NCBI GenBank assembly: GCA_963696315.1
Contig: CAVOJU010000021.1
Coordinates: 68,318-132,317, forward strand
From: CAWKEY01 sp963696315
Lineage (GTDB): Bacteria > Pseudomonadota > Gammaproteobacteria > Methylococcales > Methylomonadaceae
DNA: 64,000 nt
Reading direction: 5' to 3'
The position numbers were made by a program, and so were the translations under genes. The notes under the pieces were generated by a model that worked only from the letters and a program-made list of their open reading frames with translations, did no database searches and was not told the DNA's origin. Positions 48,789-58,646 of this stretch are shown here, in pieces (position 1 is the first letter of the stretch; every line of letters begins with the position of its first letter).

Positions 48789-49529
48789 TTATTCAGCAGA
48801 TGCTTCTTCAACAAAATCATCGGTTTTTGCGGACAGTTCCAGACCCGCTGTTTTTGCTTCCAGTACGGCTGCAGCGGCACTTTGACAGTATAATTTTACC
48901 GCCCGAATGGAGTCATCATTGCCGGGAATGACGTAATCCACGCGCTCTGGAGAGTTGTTGGAATCAACGATGCCAACTACCGGGATGCCCAGTTTTCTCG
49001 CTTCACTGATAGCATTTTTTTCGTAGCCGACATCCAGCACAAAAATGACGTCAGGAACGCCTTTCATGTCTTTAATACCGCCAAGACTACGCTCCAGCTT
49101 CTCCAATTCACGCTCCATACCCAGCGCTTCTTTCTTGCTGAATTTATGATAGAGGGTGCCGTCAGCTTTCATGGCTTCCAGTTCTTTCAAGCGGTTAATG
49201 GATTTTTTGATGGTTTTAAAGTTTGTCAACATGCCGCCTAACCAGCGATGATTGACATAAGGCATACCACAACGCGTTGCTTCTTCTGCAACAGCTTTAC
49301 GTGCTGATTTTTTGGTGCCCACAAACAAGATGCTGCCTTTGTTTGCGGTCATCTGACCCAGATAATTCATAGCGTCATTAAACAGCGGAAGCGTTTTTTC
49401 CAGATTGATAATATGGATTTTGTTACGCGCACCGAACAGGTAGTTAGCCATTTTCGGGTTCCAATAACGAGTTTGATGCCCAAAATGGACACCCGCTTCA
49501 AGCATTTGACGCATAGATACTGCTGCCAT
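48789..49529 (-). CDS. rpsB: 30S ribosomal protein S2
   Basis: A 246-residue S2 protein. ATG 49529 gives MAAVSMRQMLEAGVHFGHQT; the longer open frame upstream lies in the leader and was rejected. Conserved stretches: RYWNPKMANYLFGARNKIHI, VGTKKSARKAVAEEATRCG, VNHRWLGGMLTNFKTI and DVIFVLDVGYEKNAI. The C-terminal tail is acidic. First gene of the rpsB-tsf transcript. An AGGAGA site sits 6 bases upstream. Confidence 0.97.
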   Translation of the reverse strand: MAAVSMRQMLEAGVHFGHQTRYWNPKMANYLFGARNKIHIINLEKTLPLFNDAMNYLGQMTANKGSILFVGTKKSARKAVAEEATRCGMPYVNHRWLGGMLTNFKTIKKSINRLKELEAMKADGTLYHKFSKKEALGMERELEKLERSLGGIKDMKGVPDVIFVLDVGYEKNAISEARKLGIPVVGIVDSNNSPERVDYVIPGNDDSIRAVKLYCQSAAAAVLEAKTAGLELSAKTDDFVEEASAE

Positions 49530-49681
49530 GTGTTCTCCTAAAAAGATAAAATATCGGAATTTTATTCCGAATGGGTTACGCCTCCACCTACCCCGCTTGA
49601 CAACCAGTCCCAACAATCTGGGCCGGCACCCTGCCAAACGTGACGGTTAAGTGTGAGTATTGATACAAAAATGAACTTAAC
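49530..49681 (-). promoter_or_regulatory. rpsB 5' leader, possible S2 autoregulatory element
   Basis: About 150 transcribed bases separate the promoter from the rpsB start. They contain GGGGTAGGTGGAGGCGTAACCC, which can pair (GGGT with ACCC), next to a CGGAAT/ATTCCG hairpin just before the ribosome site. S2 is known to repress its own mRNA through a leader structure in gammaproteobacteria; the match here is by position and shape only. Confidence 0.4.
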
Positions 49682-49710
49682 TTTATACCATAATACTGTT
49701 TTTACAACAA
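49682..49710 (-). promoter_or_regulatory. Sigma70-type promoter for rpsB-tsf
   Basis: On the minus strand TTGTTG (49705-49710) and TATAAA (49682-49687) are 17 bases apart, about 150 bases before the rpsB start. No better pair is seen in the map-rpsB gap. Confidence 0.5.
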
Positions 49711-49822
49711 GCTGATCTCTGTTAATATTAACTCTTTGAGCAACTAGCGAGAGGTAACCATAGCCCTTCTGCACCTTAGCCCTAGCATTTGCCTTTGAGC
49801 CTTTAGCCTTGTACCTTGAATC

Positions 49823-50587
49823 ATGAGCATCATCATAAAAACCGAAAGTGAAATTGAAAAAATGCGTGTCGCCGGCAAACTGGCGGCAGAGGTTTTGGAA
49901 ATGATTGCGCCCTATGTGGTTCCAGGTGTTACGACAAATGAGCTCGATAAAATCTGCCATGATTACATTGTTAATGTGCAAAAAGCCATTCCGGCGCCGC
50001 TCAATTACCACGGCTTTCCAAAATCGATCTGCACATCGGTCAACCAGCAGGTCTGTCATGGCATCCCCTCCGAAAAAAAACTCAAATCCGGTGATATCGT
50101 CAATATCGACATTACCGTCATTAAAGATGATTACCACGGCGATACCAGCAAAATGTTTTGCCTCGGCGACACCAGCCCCCATGCAAAACGCCTGGTTAAA
50201 ATCACCCAAGAATCCATGTTTCGGGGCATTGAGCAAGTCAAACCGGGCGCTACACTAGGTGATATTGGCCACGCCATACAGAAATATGCCGAGGCTAATC
50301 GCTACTCTGTGGTCAGGGAATTTTGCGGCCATGGCATCGGCAAAAAATTCCATGAGGAACCGCAGGTGTTGCATTACGGCAAGTCCGGCGAAGGCGAGGC
50401 GCTGGAAGCCGGCATGATTTTTACCATTGAACCCATGCTTAACCTAGGCAAGCGCCATGTCAAAGTATTAACCGATGGCTGGACGGCGGTTACCAAAGAC
50501 CGTAGCCTGTCTGCTCAATGGGAACATACCATACTGGTCACGAAGGATGGCTATGAGATCCTGACTTTACGCCAAGAAGAGATGTAA
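49823..50587 (+). CDS. map: Methionine aminopeptidase, type I
   Basis: A 254-residue metalloprotease removing the initiator Met. The ligand residues are seen in GDIVNIDITVIKDDYHGDTS (two Asp), FCGHGIGKKFHEEP (His), MIFTIEPMLN (Glu) and SAQWEHTILVT (Glu). It is divergent from rpsB, the common arrangement in gammaproteobacteria, and 4 bases upstream of glnD. Confidence 0.95.
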   Translation: MSIIIKTESEIEKMRVAGKLAAEVLEMIAPYVVPGVTTNELDKICHDYIVNVQKAIPAPLNYHGFPKSICTSVNQQVCHGIPSEKKLKSGDIVNIDITVIKDDYHGDTSKMFCLGDTSPHAKRLVKITQESMFRGIEQVKPGATLGDIGHAIQKYAEANRYSVVREFCGHGIGKKFHEEPQVLHYGKSGEGEALEAGMIFTIEPMLNLGKRHVKVLTDGWTAVTKDRSLSAQWEHTILVTKDGYEILTLRQEEM

Positions 50588-50591
50588 TTAA

Positions 50592-53225
50592 TTGAATAAA
50601 AACATTATTCCCTTACTCTTTCAAGCAAAAGACAGCCTGCAGCAATTCAAACAATTGCTCAAACAAAAAGACATCAAGCTACGGCAAAAATTTGACCCCC
50701 ACAATTCGGTTACTGCCCTGCTTAACGAAAAGTCTGATTTCGTTGACGATATTTTAACTTACGGCTGGCAGCATTTTCTTGGCCGGCACGCCCAACAACT
50801 TTGCCTGGTGGCCGTAGGCGGTTACGGAAGAAGAGAACTGTTTCCCTTCTCCGACGTTGATATTGTCGTACTACTGGACTCAAGCGACACCGATCCCTAT
50901 CAGGAAGCACTGGCAGATTTCTTTACCTTCCTCTGGGATATCGGTTTAAAACCGGGGCAAAGCGTGCGCACCATTGCCGACTGCATTGAAGCCGCCATTA
51001 ATGATCAAACGATCATGACCAGCCTCATGGAAATCCGCATGCTGGCCGGCAATACAGCTCTTTACGAAGCCGTCAAACAGGAAACTACTCCGGATAAAAT
51101 CTGGCCATCTGCTGATTTTTTTGCCGCCAAAATGGAAGAGCAGCAACTGCGCTACGCAAAATTTCACGATACCGCCTACAATCTGGAACCTAACGTTAAG
51201 GAAGGCCCAGGCGGGCTGCGCGACATGCAAATCATCGCCTGGGTTTTTAAACGTCATTACAATTCCGCAACCCTTAAGGAACTGATCAAATACGGTTTCC
51301 TGCCCGAGTCCGAATATGCTGAACTGATCGCTGCCCGTGATGTGTTGTGGCGTATTCGTTATGCCCTGCATCTGCTAACCAACCGCAGCGAAGACCGGCT
51401 GATTTTTGATTACCAGCGCGATCTGGCCAAACAATTCGGGTTCAGCGAAGGACAATACGAGTACAACCAGGATGTTGAACGCTTTATGCAGTTTTACTTT
51501 AAAACCGTACTCGGCCTCGAGCGTCTGAATGAAATTTTGCTGCAATTATTCAGTGAGCGCTTTGTTGGCTGCACTACAGTTAAGAAAACTATTCTGAACA
51601 ATAATTTTGCAGCAATTAACGGCTATCTTGAAGCGATTGACGAGCAGATTTTTGAACGGCAACCGTTGACGCTCTTGGAGGGTTTTTTGCTGCTGCAACA
51701 GAACCCATCGATCAAAGGCATCAGAGCAACGACGATTCGTCTAATTCGAAAAAACCTGCATTTGATAGACGATGCTTTTCGTAAAAACAAAAGCGCGAAT
51801 CGTCTGTTCATGGAAATATTCCGGCAGCCTGGCGGCATCACGCACCAGTTAAGACGCATGAATCGATACGGTATTTTAGCCGCCTATCTGCCCGCCTTTG
51901 CCAACATCGTCGCGCGTATGCAGTATGATTTATTTCACATCTACACGGTAGACGAACATACCATTTTTGTTATTGGTAATTTGCGCCGATTTTCATTAGA
52001 AAAGCATCTCGAAGAACTGCCCTTCTGCAATGATATTTTTCTGCTGATCCAGAAACCCGAAATACTGTATCTTGCCGCCTTGTTTCACGATATTGCCAAA
52101 GGCAGGAACGGCGATCATTCCACTATTGGCGAGGACATCGCGCACGATTTCTGCCTGCAGCACGATCTTTCCAGTCACGACACCAAGCTCATCTGCTGGC
52201 TGGTTTGCAATCACTTGATCATGTCGATGACGGCGCAGCGCAAAGACATCAGTGACCCGGATGTTATTCATGAATTTGCCCAGAAAGTAGGCAGTGTCGA
52301 ATACCTGAACCATCTCTATCTGTTGACCGTGGCCGATATCCGGGCCACCAACCCTGAACTATGGAATTCCTGGAAGGACGCACTGCTCAAAGAGCTTTAT
52401 GCCATGACGCACAGCGCCTTGCGTAGAGGCTTGCCAAACCCGGTGACAATGGCCGAACGTCTGCGCGAAAACAAAAAAGAAGCGCATGACGAACTAGTTA
52501 AACTTGGACTTTCCGAACCGCTGATTAACCAGGCTTGGCAGCACGCCAGTGACGATTATTTTTTACGCTATTCATCCGATGAAATAGCCTGGCATACCAT
52601 CGCGATTGCCTCCTCCAGCGAAGATGATTTGCCCTTGGTATTGCTGCGCCAACAAACCCAGCGCGGCAGCGCAGAAGTTTTTGTCTACACAAAAAATGAA
52701 GGGTCTATTTTTTCTTTAAGCACAGCAACCCTGGATCAATTAGGCCTTACCATTCTCGATGCCCGGATCATGACCACCCTGGATAATTATGTGCTGAACA
52801 GTTTTCAGGTGCTTGAGCAGTCTGGCGATCCCATCAAGGATCTGTACAGAGAAGTACATATCTGCACCGCCCTGCGTAGCAACCTGATGCAGCGCGAAAT
52901 TAAAGTTCATAAAAATATCCATCGGCAATCAAGACAGGCCAAACATTTTCCTATCCCGACCAGCATTCAATTTCACGCCGATCCATTAGGCCGATACACC
53001 ATCATGGAACTGATTACCACTGACCATGCCGGTCTTTTATCCAAGATAGGCCAAGCGTTCCTGCTCCAGAACATCCACTTGCATAGTGCAAAAATCACCA
53101 CTATCGGCAGCCGCGCCGAGGATATGTTTTATATCACCGACCAGCACTTGGAAGCTATTACCGATGCCTCCAAACAGCAACTACTTTGCAAGGAAATCCT
53201 TAATGTTCTGGACACAGACGACTAA
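50592..53225 (+). CDS. glnD: [Protein-PII] uridylyltransferase/uridylyl-removing enzyme
   Basis: An 877-residue nitrogen sensor. The nucleotidyltransferase site is VAVGGYGRRELFPFSDVDIV; NVKEGPGGLRDMQIIAWVFK follows; the HD hydrolase is YLAALFHDIAKGRNGDHSTI; two ACT domains lie at the C-terminus (MELITTDHAGLLSKIGQAFL in the last). It uridylylates PII when glutamine is low and removes UMP when it is high. TTG 50592 is the start, 4 bases after map, so the two are cotranscribed. Confidence 0.95.
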   Translation: MNKNIIPLLFQAKDSLQQFKQLLKQKDIKLRQKFDPHNSVTALLNEKSDFVDDILTYGWQHFLGRHAQQLCLVAVGGYGRRELFPFSDVDIVVLLDSSDTDPYQEALADFFTFLWDIGLKPGQSVRTIADCIEAAINDQTIMTSLMEIRMLAGNTALYEAVKQETTPDKIWPSADFFAAKMEEQQLRYAKFHDTAYNLEPNVKEGPGGLRDMQIIAWVFKRHYNSATLKELIKYGFLPESEYAELIAARDVLWRIRYALHLLTNRSEDRLIFDYQRDLAKQFGFSEGQYEYNQDVERFMQFYFKTVLGLERLNEILLQLFSERFVGCTTVKKTILNNNFAAINGYLEAIDEQIFERQPLTLLEGFLLLQQNPSIKGIRATTIRLIRKNLHLIDDAFRKNKSANRLFMEIFRQPGGITHQLRRMNRYGILAAYLPAFANIVARMQYDLFHIYTVDEHTIFVIGNLRRFSLEKHLEELPFCNDIFLLIQKPEILYLAALFHDIAKGRNGDHSTIGEDIAHDFCLQHDLSSHDTKLICWLVCNHLIMSMTAQRKDISDPDVIHEFAQKVGSVEYLNHLYLLTVADIRATNPELWNSWKDALLKELYAMTHSALRRGLPNPVTMAERLRENKKEAHDELVKLGLSEPLINQAWQHASDDYFLRYSSDEIAWHTIAIASSSEDDLPLVLLRQQTQRGSAEVFVYTKNEGSIFSLSTATLDQLGLTILDARIMTTLDNYVLNSFQVLEQSGDPIKDLYREVHICTALRSNLMQREIKVHKNIHRQSRQAKHFPIPTSIQFHADPLGRYTIMELITTDHAGLLSKIGQAFLLQNIHLHSAKITTIGSRAEDMFYITDQHLEAITDASKQQLLCKEILNVLDTDD

Positions 53226-53231
53226 ACTTCG

Positions 53232-53615
53232 CTAGCCTTCATTGGCTGCCAGACTTCTCTCTATAAACTTTACAAGCCGCATATAATCGTGACTGTCAAT
53301 ATCAACATAACGCATGCCGATCTTGCATTGATCCTTGGAAATGCGGCGTGAAAACGCGATATGGCAACGCGCTCGTATGGGAGTGACCTGACCGCTGTCA
53401 TCCGGCAGATCCAAGCTGATCATTAACTCCACCGGCCTGCCATCGCGCACAAAACTGCCTCCCGGCGTTATAACATTGCGTTGATTGATATTGCACTCGA
53501 TGCATACCGCCTTGCTGTTGGTATCAACTGTGGTTACCTTGATACAAGCGCCCTCGTCATTGGCGACAGTAGCCGATAGCTGCTTTGAAATTCTGGGATA
53601 AATTCTTTTTTCCAT
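53232..53615 (-). CDS. PilZ domain protein
   Basis: A 127-residue single-domain protein. The N-terminal MEKRIYPRISKQL carries the Arg-rich c-di-GMP motif in weak form (RxxxR), and TTVDTNSKAVCIEC stands at the second motif, lacking the usual D.S..G glycine. A late CKIGMRYVDI is typical. Binding of c-di-GMP is therefore uncertain. ATG 53615 was preferred over GTG 53624. It is convergent with glnD, 6 bases away. Confidence 0.7.
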   Translation of the reverse strand: MEKRIYPRISKQLSATVANDEGACIKVTTVDTNSKAVCIECNINQRNVITPGGSFVRDGRPVELMISLDLPDDSGQVTPIRARCHIAFSRRISKDQCKIGMRYVDIDSHDYMRLVKFIERSLAANEG

Positions 53616-53963
53616 AGCCTTCACACCGCGTTATAGATGGTTCTATTGATGTCTCGTCTTTCGGGCGGACATACCCGGAGTAATGCCAATTACTTAGCCG
53701 TTACACTCGCAGATCAACACCACTAAGCGTAGTCGAAGAACAAAATTAATCCATTTTAAATAGCAGCTTAGTTGGTTTGTTTAATCCACAACCTAACTCA
53801 TCGCTGCGCGCCATGTATAGGAAATGTTTAGCCAAATTACTAACGCCGATGTTCACAAGCATCCATAGCCTATGCCAAAGCTATATCCTATTAGTGAATA
53901 TTGTAAGCAGGAGCGGCTTGTAGATAGAAGACGCAGACTTGAAGCCTGTATTCAAGCCGGTTT
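53616..53963. other. 348-base gap with nothing recognised
   Basis: Contains one small inverted repeat (CTTGAA/TTCAAG near 53939-53957) just past the ubiX stop, with a run of T beyond it on the plus strand. No gene, promoter pair or known repeat was recognised. Confidence 0.4.
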
Positions 53964-54542
53964 TTAAAGACCTTGCCAAGGCTCATACAAACCGTCAACA
54001 TTCACGCCAAACATATCCAGAACCCGGCCTACGGTCTCATCAACCATGGCCGCCATCGAATCGGTCTTGCTATAAAAGGCCGGCATGGGTGGAAAAATAA
54101 TGCCGCCCATTTCCGTCACCGTAGCCATATTCCTGATATGCATCAGATTCAACGGCGTTTCTCTGGGCATGATCACGAGCCGCCGGCGCTCTTTTAATAC
54201 CACATCGGCAGCGCGCGAAATCAGATTATCGCCAAAGCCGTGCGCCACAGCAGCCAGGGTTTTCATTGAACACGGCGCGATAATCATGCCCTCGGTTTTA
54301 AAGCCGCCGCTGGAGATACTGGCCGCGATATCATCGATACCGTGTGTGACATCGGCGAGGGCATACAAAGCCGAACGGCTCAGGTTCATTTCGTGCTTTA
54401 AATTGACCAGCCCTGCCGAAGATATCACCAAATGGGTTTCCCATTGCTCCTGGGCTTGCAAAACTTGCAGCATCCTCACGCCGTAGACAGCACCGGTTGC
54501 GCCAGTCATGGCAATGATTAAGCGTTTTTTTTTAGGGTTCAT
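53964..54542 (-). CDS. ubiX: Flavin prenyltransferase UbiX
   Basis: A 192-residue flavoprotein that joins dimethylallyl phosphate to FMN, making the cofactor for UbiD decarboxylase in ubiquinone synthesis. Motifs: IIAMTGATGAVYGVRML, SSGGFKTEGMIIAPCSMKTL, and RRRLVIMPRETPLNLMHIRN. Full length. The pip-like gene is 43 bases upstream on the same strand. Confidence 0.93.
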   Translation of the reverse strand: MNPKKKRLIIAMTGATGAVYGVRMLQVLQAQEQWETHLVISSAGLVNLKHEMNLSRSALYALADVTHGIDDIAASISSGGFKTEGMIIAPCSMKTLAAVAHGFGDNLISRAADVVLKERRRLVIMPRETPLNLMHIRNMATVTEMGGIIFPPMPAFYSKTDSMAAMVDETVGRVLDMFGVNVDGLYEPWQGL

Positions 54543-54585
54543 TATTAGGTCTTCTTAAAGGCAGCACAGAACCGCCCTGACAGCG

Positions 54586-55536
54586 TTATGGAGCCAGTTC
54601 AGCTGCAAACCTATCGGTTGCAGAAACCAGCGCATCAATCATTTCATCACCTTTGGCTACGTGACCAGCATTCGGCAGCACAATGTAATCAGCATCCGGA
54701 AGCGCCTCGGCCAGCCTCATCCCGGCTTCGACAGGACAAACCAGATCATAGCGGCCATGAATGATAACCGTTGGAATACATTGCAAGCGCTCACAGTTTT
54801 CCAGAATCTGGTTTTCCTTAATAAAATATCGATTCCGGGCATAATGCATTTCCATGCGCACCTGTTTGACCATCTGCTCGCTTATCTCGCCGAGTGCGCC
54901 GGACTGATAGTCATTCCCCAAGGCCACCTGCCCGCCCCAATCCATCCAGGCTTTAGTAACGCGTTTGTGCGCCACCTCATCATCACTCCACAGCGCTGCG
55001 CATAGCCCATACAGCACATTTTCAGAGGCCTGCTCCGGCACGCTTGCAAGCAGCTCCCGCCAAAGCTCCGGATAAATCAGCCCTGCGCCACCCTTAATAA
55101 ACCAGTCCAGATCCTGCTGCCTGGCCAGAAATACGCCACGAATAATCATACCCATAACCTTGTCGCCATGCTGTTGCGCATACAGCAAAGCCAGCGCCCC
55201 GCCCCATGATCCGCCAAACAACAGCCATTGATCTATGTTTAAATCAAGGCGGATACGCTCCATATCATCGATTAAATCCTGGGTGCTGTTATGTTCCAGC
55301 TCGCCAAACGGCAATGAAAGGCCGCTGCCGCGCTGGTCAAATAAAATGATGCGATAGACTTCGGGATTAAAAAAACGCCGGTGATCGGGCTTGGTGCCCG
55401 AACACGGCCCGCCATGCAGAAAAATAACAGGCATGCCATCAGGATTGCCGGATTGCTCGACATAAACTGCATGCCGGCTGCCGGTTTCAAGGAAAAAGCT
55501 TTGGAAAGGTTCTATTTCAGGGTAAAGGGTTTTCAT
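54586..55536 (-). CDS. pip: Proline iminopeptidase
   Basis: A 316-residue alpha/beta hydrolase of the S33 family releasing N-terminal proline. Motifs: HGGPCSGTKPDHRRFFNPE, LFDQRGSGLSLPFG, nucleophile GGSWGGALALLYA, then an Asp in HGRYDLVCPVEAG and His in LPNAGHVAKGDEM. The length is normal. Cytosolic, no signal peptide. Confidence 0.9.
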   Translation of the reverse strand: MKTLYPEIEPFQSFFLETGSRHAVYVEQSGNPDGMPVIFLHGGPCSGTKPDHRRFFNPEVYRIILFDQRGSGLSLPFGELEHNSTQDLIDDMERIRLDLNIDQWLLFGGSWGGALALLYAQQHGDKVMGMIIRGVFLARQQDLDWFIKGGAGLIYPELWRELLASVPEQASENVLYGLCAALWSDDEVAHKRVTKAWMDWGGQVALGNDYQSGALGEISEQMVKQVRMEMHYARNRYFIKENQILENCERLQCIPTVIIHGRYDLVCPVEAGMRLAEALPDADYIVLPNAGHVAKGDEMIDALVSATDRFAAELAP

Positions 55537-55539
55537 TGT

Positions 55540-55923
55540 TTAAACTGGCTTAAATTTTTTTATTGAAAGATCTTTTATGACTTGATAGTGCTTGACATTA
55601 CCAGTAAAAATGTCAAGACCATTTGTCACAGCCGTTGCACTAATCAAAGCATCAGCAAGCTGAATTGAGTGACTCAAATAATGGTGTTCAACATAAAACA
55701 GGGCTTTGGCTGAAATATCTTCGGAAATGTACAGCACTGTTACATTCCACAATCTTAACGCCCGCCTCAATGCAATAAGTTCCAGTTTATTTCGCATTCC
55801 CTGAACAAGCTCAATATAAGTCACCACTGAAATAAAAAACCCTGACAATGCTTCTATTTCCTGCCGCGCATTAGAGTTGCCTTTCAAGTACCAGATCAGC
55901 ACATCCGTATCGACCAACATCAA
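55540..55923 (-). CDS. vapC: VapC-like PIN domain toxin
   Basis: A 127-residue PIN RNase. The acidic residues are in MLVDTDVLIWYLKG (Asp), VVTYIELVQG (Glu) and IQLADALISATAV (Asp). Its ATG overlaps the antitoxin stop by 4 bases. The probable action is cleavage of tRNA or rRNA when the antitoxin is lost. It ends 3 bases from the pip start. Confidence 0.85.
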   Translation of the reverse strand: MMLVDTDVLIWYLKGNSNARQEIEALSGFFISVVTYIELVQGMRNKLELIALRRALRLWNVTVLYISEDISAKALFYVEHHYLSHSIQLADALISATAVTNGLDIFTGNVKHYQVIKDLSIKKFKPV

Positions 55924-56162
55924 TACCTGCCTTTTCTCAGACTCTGCACATACTCTTCTGGAGATTCAATATCAATACGATCCGCCCATATCCCGAATAA
56001 ATCATCCTTATCACCCAGAACAGCTGGCTTATCACTTTTTTCATAGGGCACAAGCTTGGCGCAAGGCTTACCTCTAAAGGTAATCACAACATCTTCCCCC
56101 CTGCTTACGGCATCAAGCAGTTCCTTTGAATGAACTCTGAGTTCTTTCGCAGTTGCTTTCAT
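55920..56162 (-). CDS. Phd/YefM-family antitoxin
   Basis: An 80-residue antitoxin. ATG 56162 gives MKATAKELRVHSKELLDAV, the N-terminal DNA-binding fold, then SRGEDVVITFRGKPCAKLVP. The C-terminal half (IDIESPEEYVQSLRKGRY) would bind the PIN toxin. It probably represses its own operon. Upstream start codons were rejected for lack of family match. Confidence 0.82.
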   Translation of the reverse strand: MKATAKELRVHSKELLDAVSRGEDVVITFRGKPCAKLVPYEKSDKPAVLGDKDDLFGIWADRIDIESPEEYVQSLRKGRY

Positions 56163-56242
56163 AAACGACGTCCATATTTCAAGTAGTATTTTCAAAGTAT
56201 GAACTTAATAACATTAATCGTCAATTCACCCGAAATTTGCAC

Positions 56243-56278
56243 AAAAAAAGGGAGGGGTTTTACGCCCTCCCTTTTTTA
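56243..56278 (-). terminator. Bidirectional rho-independent terminator
   Basis: GGGAGGG pairs with CCCTCCC around a 7- to 8-base loop, flanked by A-rich and T-rich runs on both sides. It lies 22 bases after the stop of the porin-like gene and serves it on the minus strand. Confidence 0.85.
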
Positions 56279-56300
56279 CGATCAGTGTTTCGGGTTTTGC

Positions 56301-57222
56301 TTAGAAACCGATACCGAGGTAACCGCCGGCATTAAAGGCATTAACGTTAATACCATCAACGTCGCCAGGTGCATAGTGGTAACGGACGTCAGCACCGACG
56401 TAAATATCCTTCCAGATTTTGTAGTCGGCACCTGCACCAAACACCATACCTGGCGTTAATACGGTGATTGCATCGGATGGCGGACTGATTACATTCAATT
56501 CAAAACCTACAGGAATTAACCAAGGTCTGAAGGCGCTGCCCTTCAAGAATTTTATTTTTGGCGAAGCCGAGACAGTCGCCATATTGACAGTTGCAGATTC
56601 GGTATTGGCAGCAGGCAAAACAATGCCTGTAGCCGCTGCTATTGTTGCTGTTTCTTGTGGAGATAGACCATTGGGCTGTTGTGTACCCAACTCCGTATAG
56701 TTAACCCCTAGCTCTGCCAATACTTCAGTGTCATCCATCAGACCAAACAGGTCATCGTTCAAACTGAAGTCAAAGCCGGCACCAAAATACCAGGCATCTT
56801 TGTCGCTTATCGGACCCACTAAATGTACCGTTTGGATTTGACAGGCCAAGAGCTGAAATTGAAGTAGGATCCAGTGTGCCGCCTCTATTGTCATTAAAAA
56901 GAGCATAGCCGCCACGGAAAAATACCATGTTGTCTTTGGTTTCTTCTTTAACAGGGGCGGATTTAACAGACGCCATCCACTGATCAAGTTCCTGGACTTT
57001 TTCAGAATTGGCAGCACCGCTTTCCGCTTTAACACGGTCTAATTCAGCCTGCATGGACTGCAGCGCTTGGGACATTTGTTGAACCTGATATTCCAAAGCG
57101 TCAACTTTATTGCTAGACGCTTCCTTACTGCCAGCCGCCGCCTGGGGAGAAACCAAGGCACCCGCCATTGTTAATGTTGCTGTGGTTATACCCAGCACTA
57201 ATTTTGTTTTTGTAAATGTCAT
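56301..57222 (-). pseudogene. Outer-membrane porin-like protein, frameshift in a G3 run
   Basis: ATG 57222 starts a signal peptide (LVLGITTATLTMAGALVSPQ) and a coiled coil (NKVDALEYQVQQMSQALQSM). Beta strands begin at NMVFFRGGYALFND. At 56815-56817 (CCC on plus) one extra G breaks the frame; without it the text reads NPNGTFSGPISDKDAWYFGA and continues GFDFSLNDDLFG, PWLIPVGFELNVISPP, GAGADYKIWKDIYVGADVRY and ends NAFNAGGYLGIGF with the terminal Phe typical of barrels. The rebuilt protein is about 306 residues. Function unknown; possibly a highly expressed surface barrel, given its strong terminator. Confidence 0.8.
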
Positions 57223-57545
57223 CGACTCCCCCTTATGAGGCTGTTGTTTTTTATTAAAATTTGCTTTATTACAACAAAGCTTGTTTCACGGCAGTGATAA
57301 TAGCAGCATAATTAATTCCATACAAGTTTTAATGCTGTTTTTTTTATTCAAAATATCTTTTCATTATCAATAGGTAACGTAATTATTGTTAATTTTTTTG
57401 CATCTTGTATGCAAAATACAACAACCAAATCCCATACTCCTCTCCGTGCGTGTGACAAATTTCTTCGTACTGCCGGGCGCCTTCATGTTAAGTTATGCGG
57501 GCTTTTATTCCATCTCGCGAATTCGCTTTTATCTTTGCAGCACTC

Positions 57546-58646
57546 ATGAGCACAATCCCGGATATCACCATTATTGGCGGCGGCATTATCGGCCTGCTGA
57601 CCGCACGTGAATTACACAATGCTGGCGCCACGGTCAGTGTTTTTGAAAAAAGCCAGATTGGCCAGGAATCCTCCTGGGCAGGCGGCGGTATTTTGCTGCC
57701 GATTTATCCCTGGCGACAGGCCGATGCGATTACCCGCCTAGTGCTTCAAAGCCTGTCCCTGTATCCGGAGCTGGCCAAACAACTGCTTGCCGATACCCAG
57801 CTTGATCCTGAATGGAATCCCTGCGGCTTGTTGATCACTAAGAATCCGGATTTGGAGGCGGCAGTCGATTGGTGTAAAAATAACCACATCGCTTATCAGG
57901 AAGCCGGATCCGAATTTTTTAACGGAATCAATACCCAGGCGGAGCATCCCCTCTGGCTTCCGGACATTGCCCAAGCGCGCAATCCCCGTCTGCTGAAATC
58001 ATTAAAACAGGATCTTGTTAATAAAGGAGTTCCGTTAACGGAATACGCCGAGCTCAAAGCCGTGTCCCTGCACCACCGCCGCGTAACCGCCATTAACACC
58101 TCAGCCGGCGAATTCCCGATCAATCGCCTCGTTATGACGACTGGCGCCTGGACAGGGCAGTTGTTTGAGCAATTATTTGCCAGCTTGCCGGGCAACATTC
58201 CCCGCATCGCCCCGGTTAAAGGCCAAATGTTGTTATTTGATGCCGAGCCGGAGACACTGGGTCATATGGTGCTGGATGGCGATCATTATCTGATCCCGCG
58301 TTTGGACGGAAAAATTCTGGCAGGCAGCACGGTCGAACACAGCGGATTTAATAAAGCCACCACCCTGGAAACCCGCGACCAGTTGCGAGATTTTGCGCTG
58401 AATCTGTTGCCCACGCTAAAAAACTTCCCGCAAAGCCAGCATTGGGCAGGGCTGCGACCCGGGACCGAACACGGTATTCCTTATATCGACATTCATCCTG
58501 AAATTAGCAATTTGTACATTAATGCCGGCCATTTTAGAAATGGCCTGGTCATGGGGCCGGCATCCGCACAGCTCATGGTCGATCTTATTTTGGACCGCCC
58601 TACTGCTGTAGCGCCCGAGCCTTATCAATTATCCCGTCCACACTAA
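57546..58646 (+). CDS. thiO: Glycine oxidase ThiO
   Basis: A 366-residue FAD enzyme that makes dehydroglycine for thiazole synthesis in thiamine production. The dinucleotide fold is ITIIGGGIIGLLTARELHNAG. Other signatures: SQIGQESSWAGGGILLPIYP, ATGAWTGQL-like TTGAWTGQLFEQL, and the C-terminal AGLRPGTEHGIPYID with NAGHFRNGLVMGPAS. ATG 57546 was chosen; the open frame before it lies in the 323-base intergenic gap, which is AT-rich and otherwise blank. No other thi gene is in the window. Confidence 0.88.
   Translation: MSTIPDITIIGGGIIGLLTARELHNAGATVSVFEKSQIGQESSWAGGGILLPIYPWRQADAITRLVLQSLSLYPELAKQLLADTQLDPEWNPCGLLITKNPDLEAAVDWCKNNHIAYQEAGSEFFNGINTQAEHPLWLPDIAQARNPRLLKSLKQDLVNKGVPLTEYAELKAVSLHHRRVTAINTSAGEFPINRLVMTTGAWTGQLFEQLFASLPGNIPRIAPVKGQMLLFDAEPETLGHMVLDGDHYLIPRLDGKILAGSTVEHSGFNKATTLETRDQLRDFALNLLPTLKNFPQSQHWAGLRPGTEHGIPYIDIHPEISNLYINAGHFRNGLVMGPASAQLMVDLILDRPTAVAPEPYQLSRPH

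Noticed and set aside
49562..50236. Long open frame antisense to map and across the rpsB leader
   Set aside because: map is unmistakable on the other strand; the frame is a shadow.
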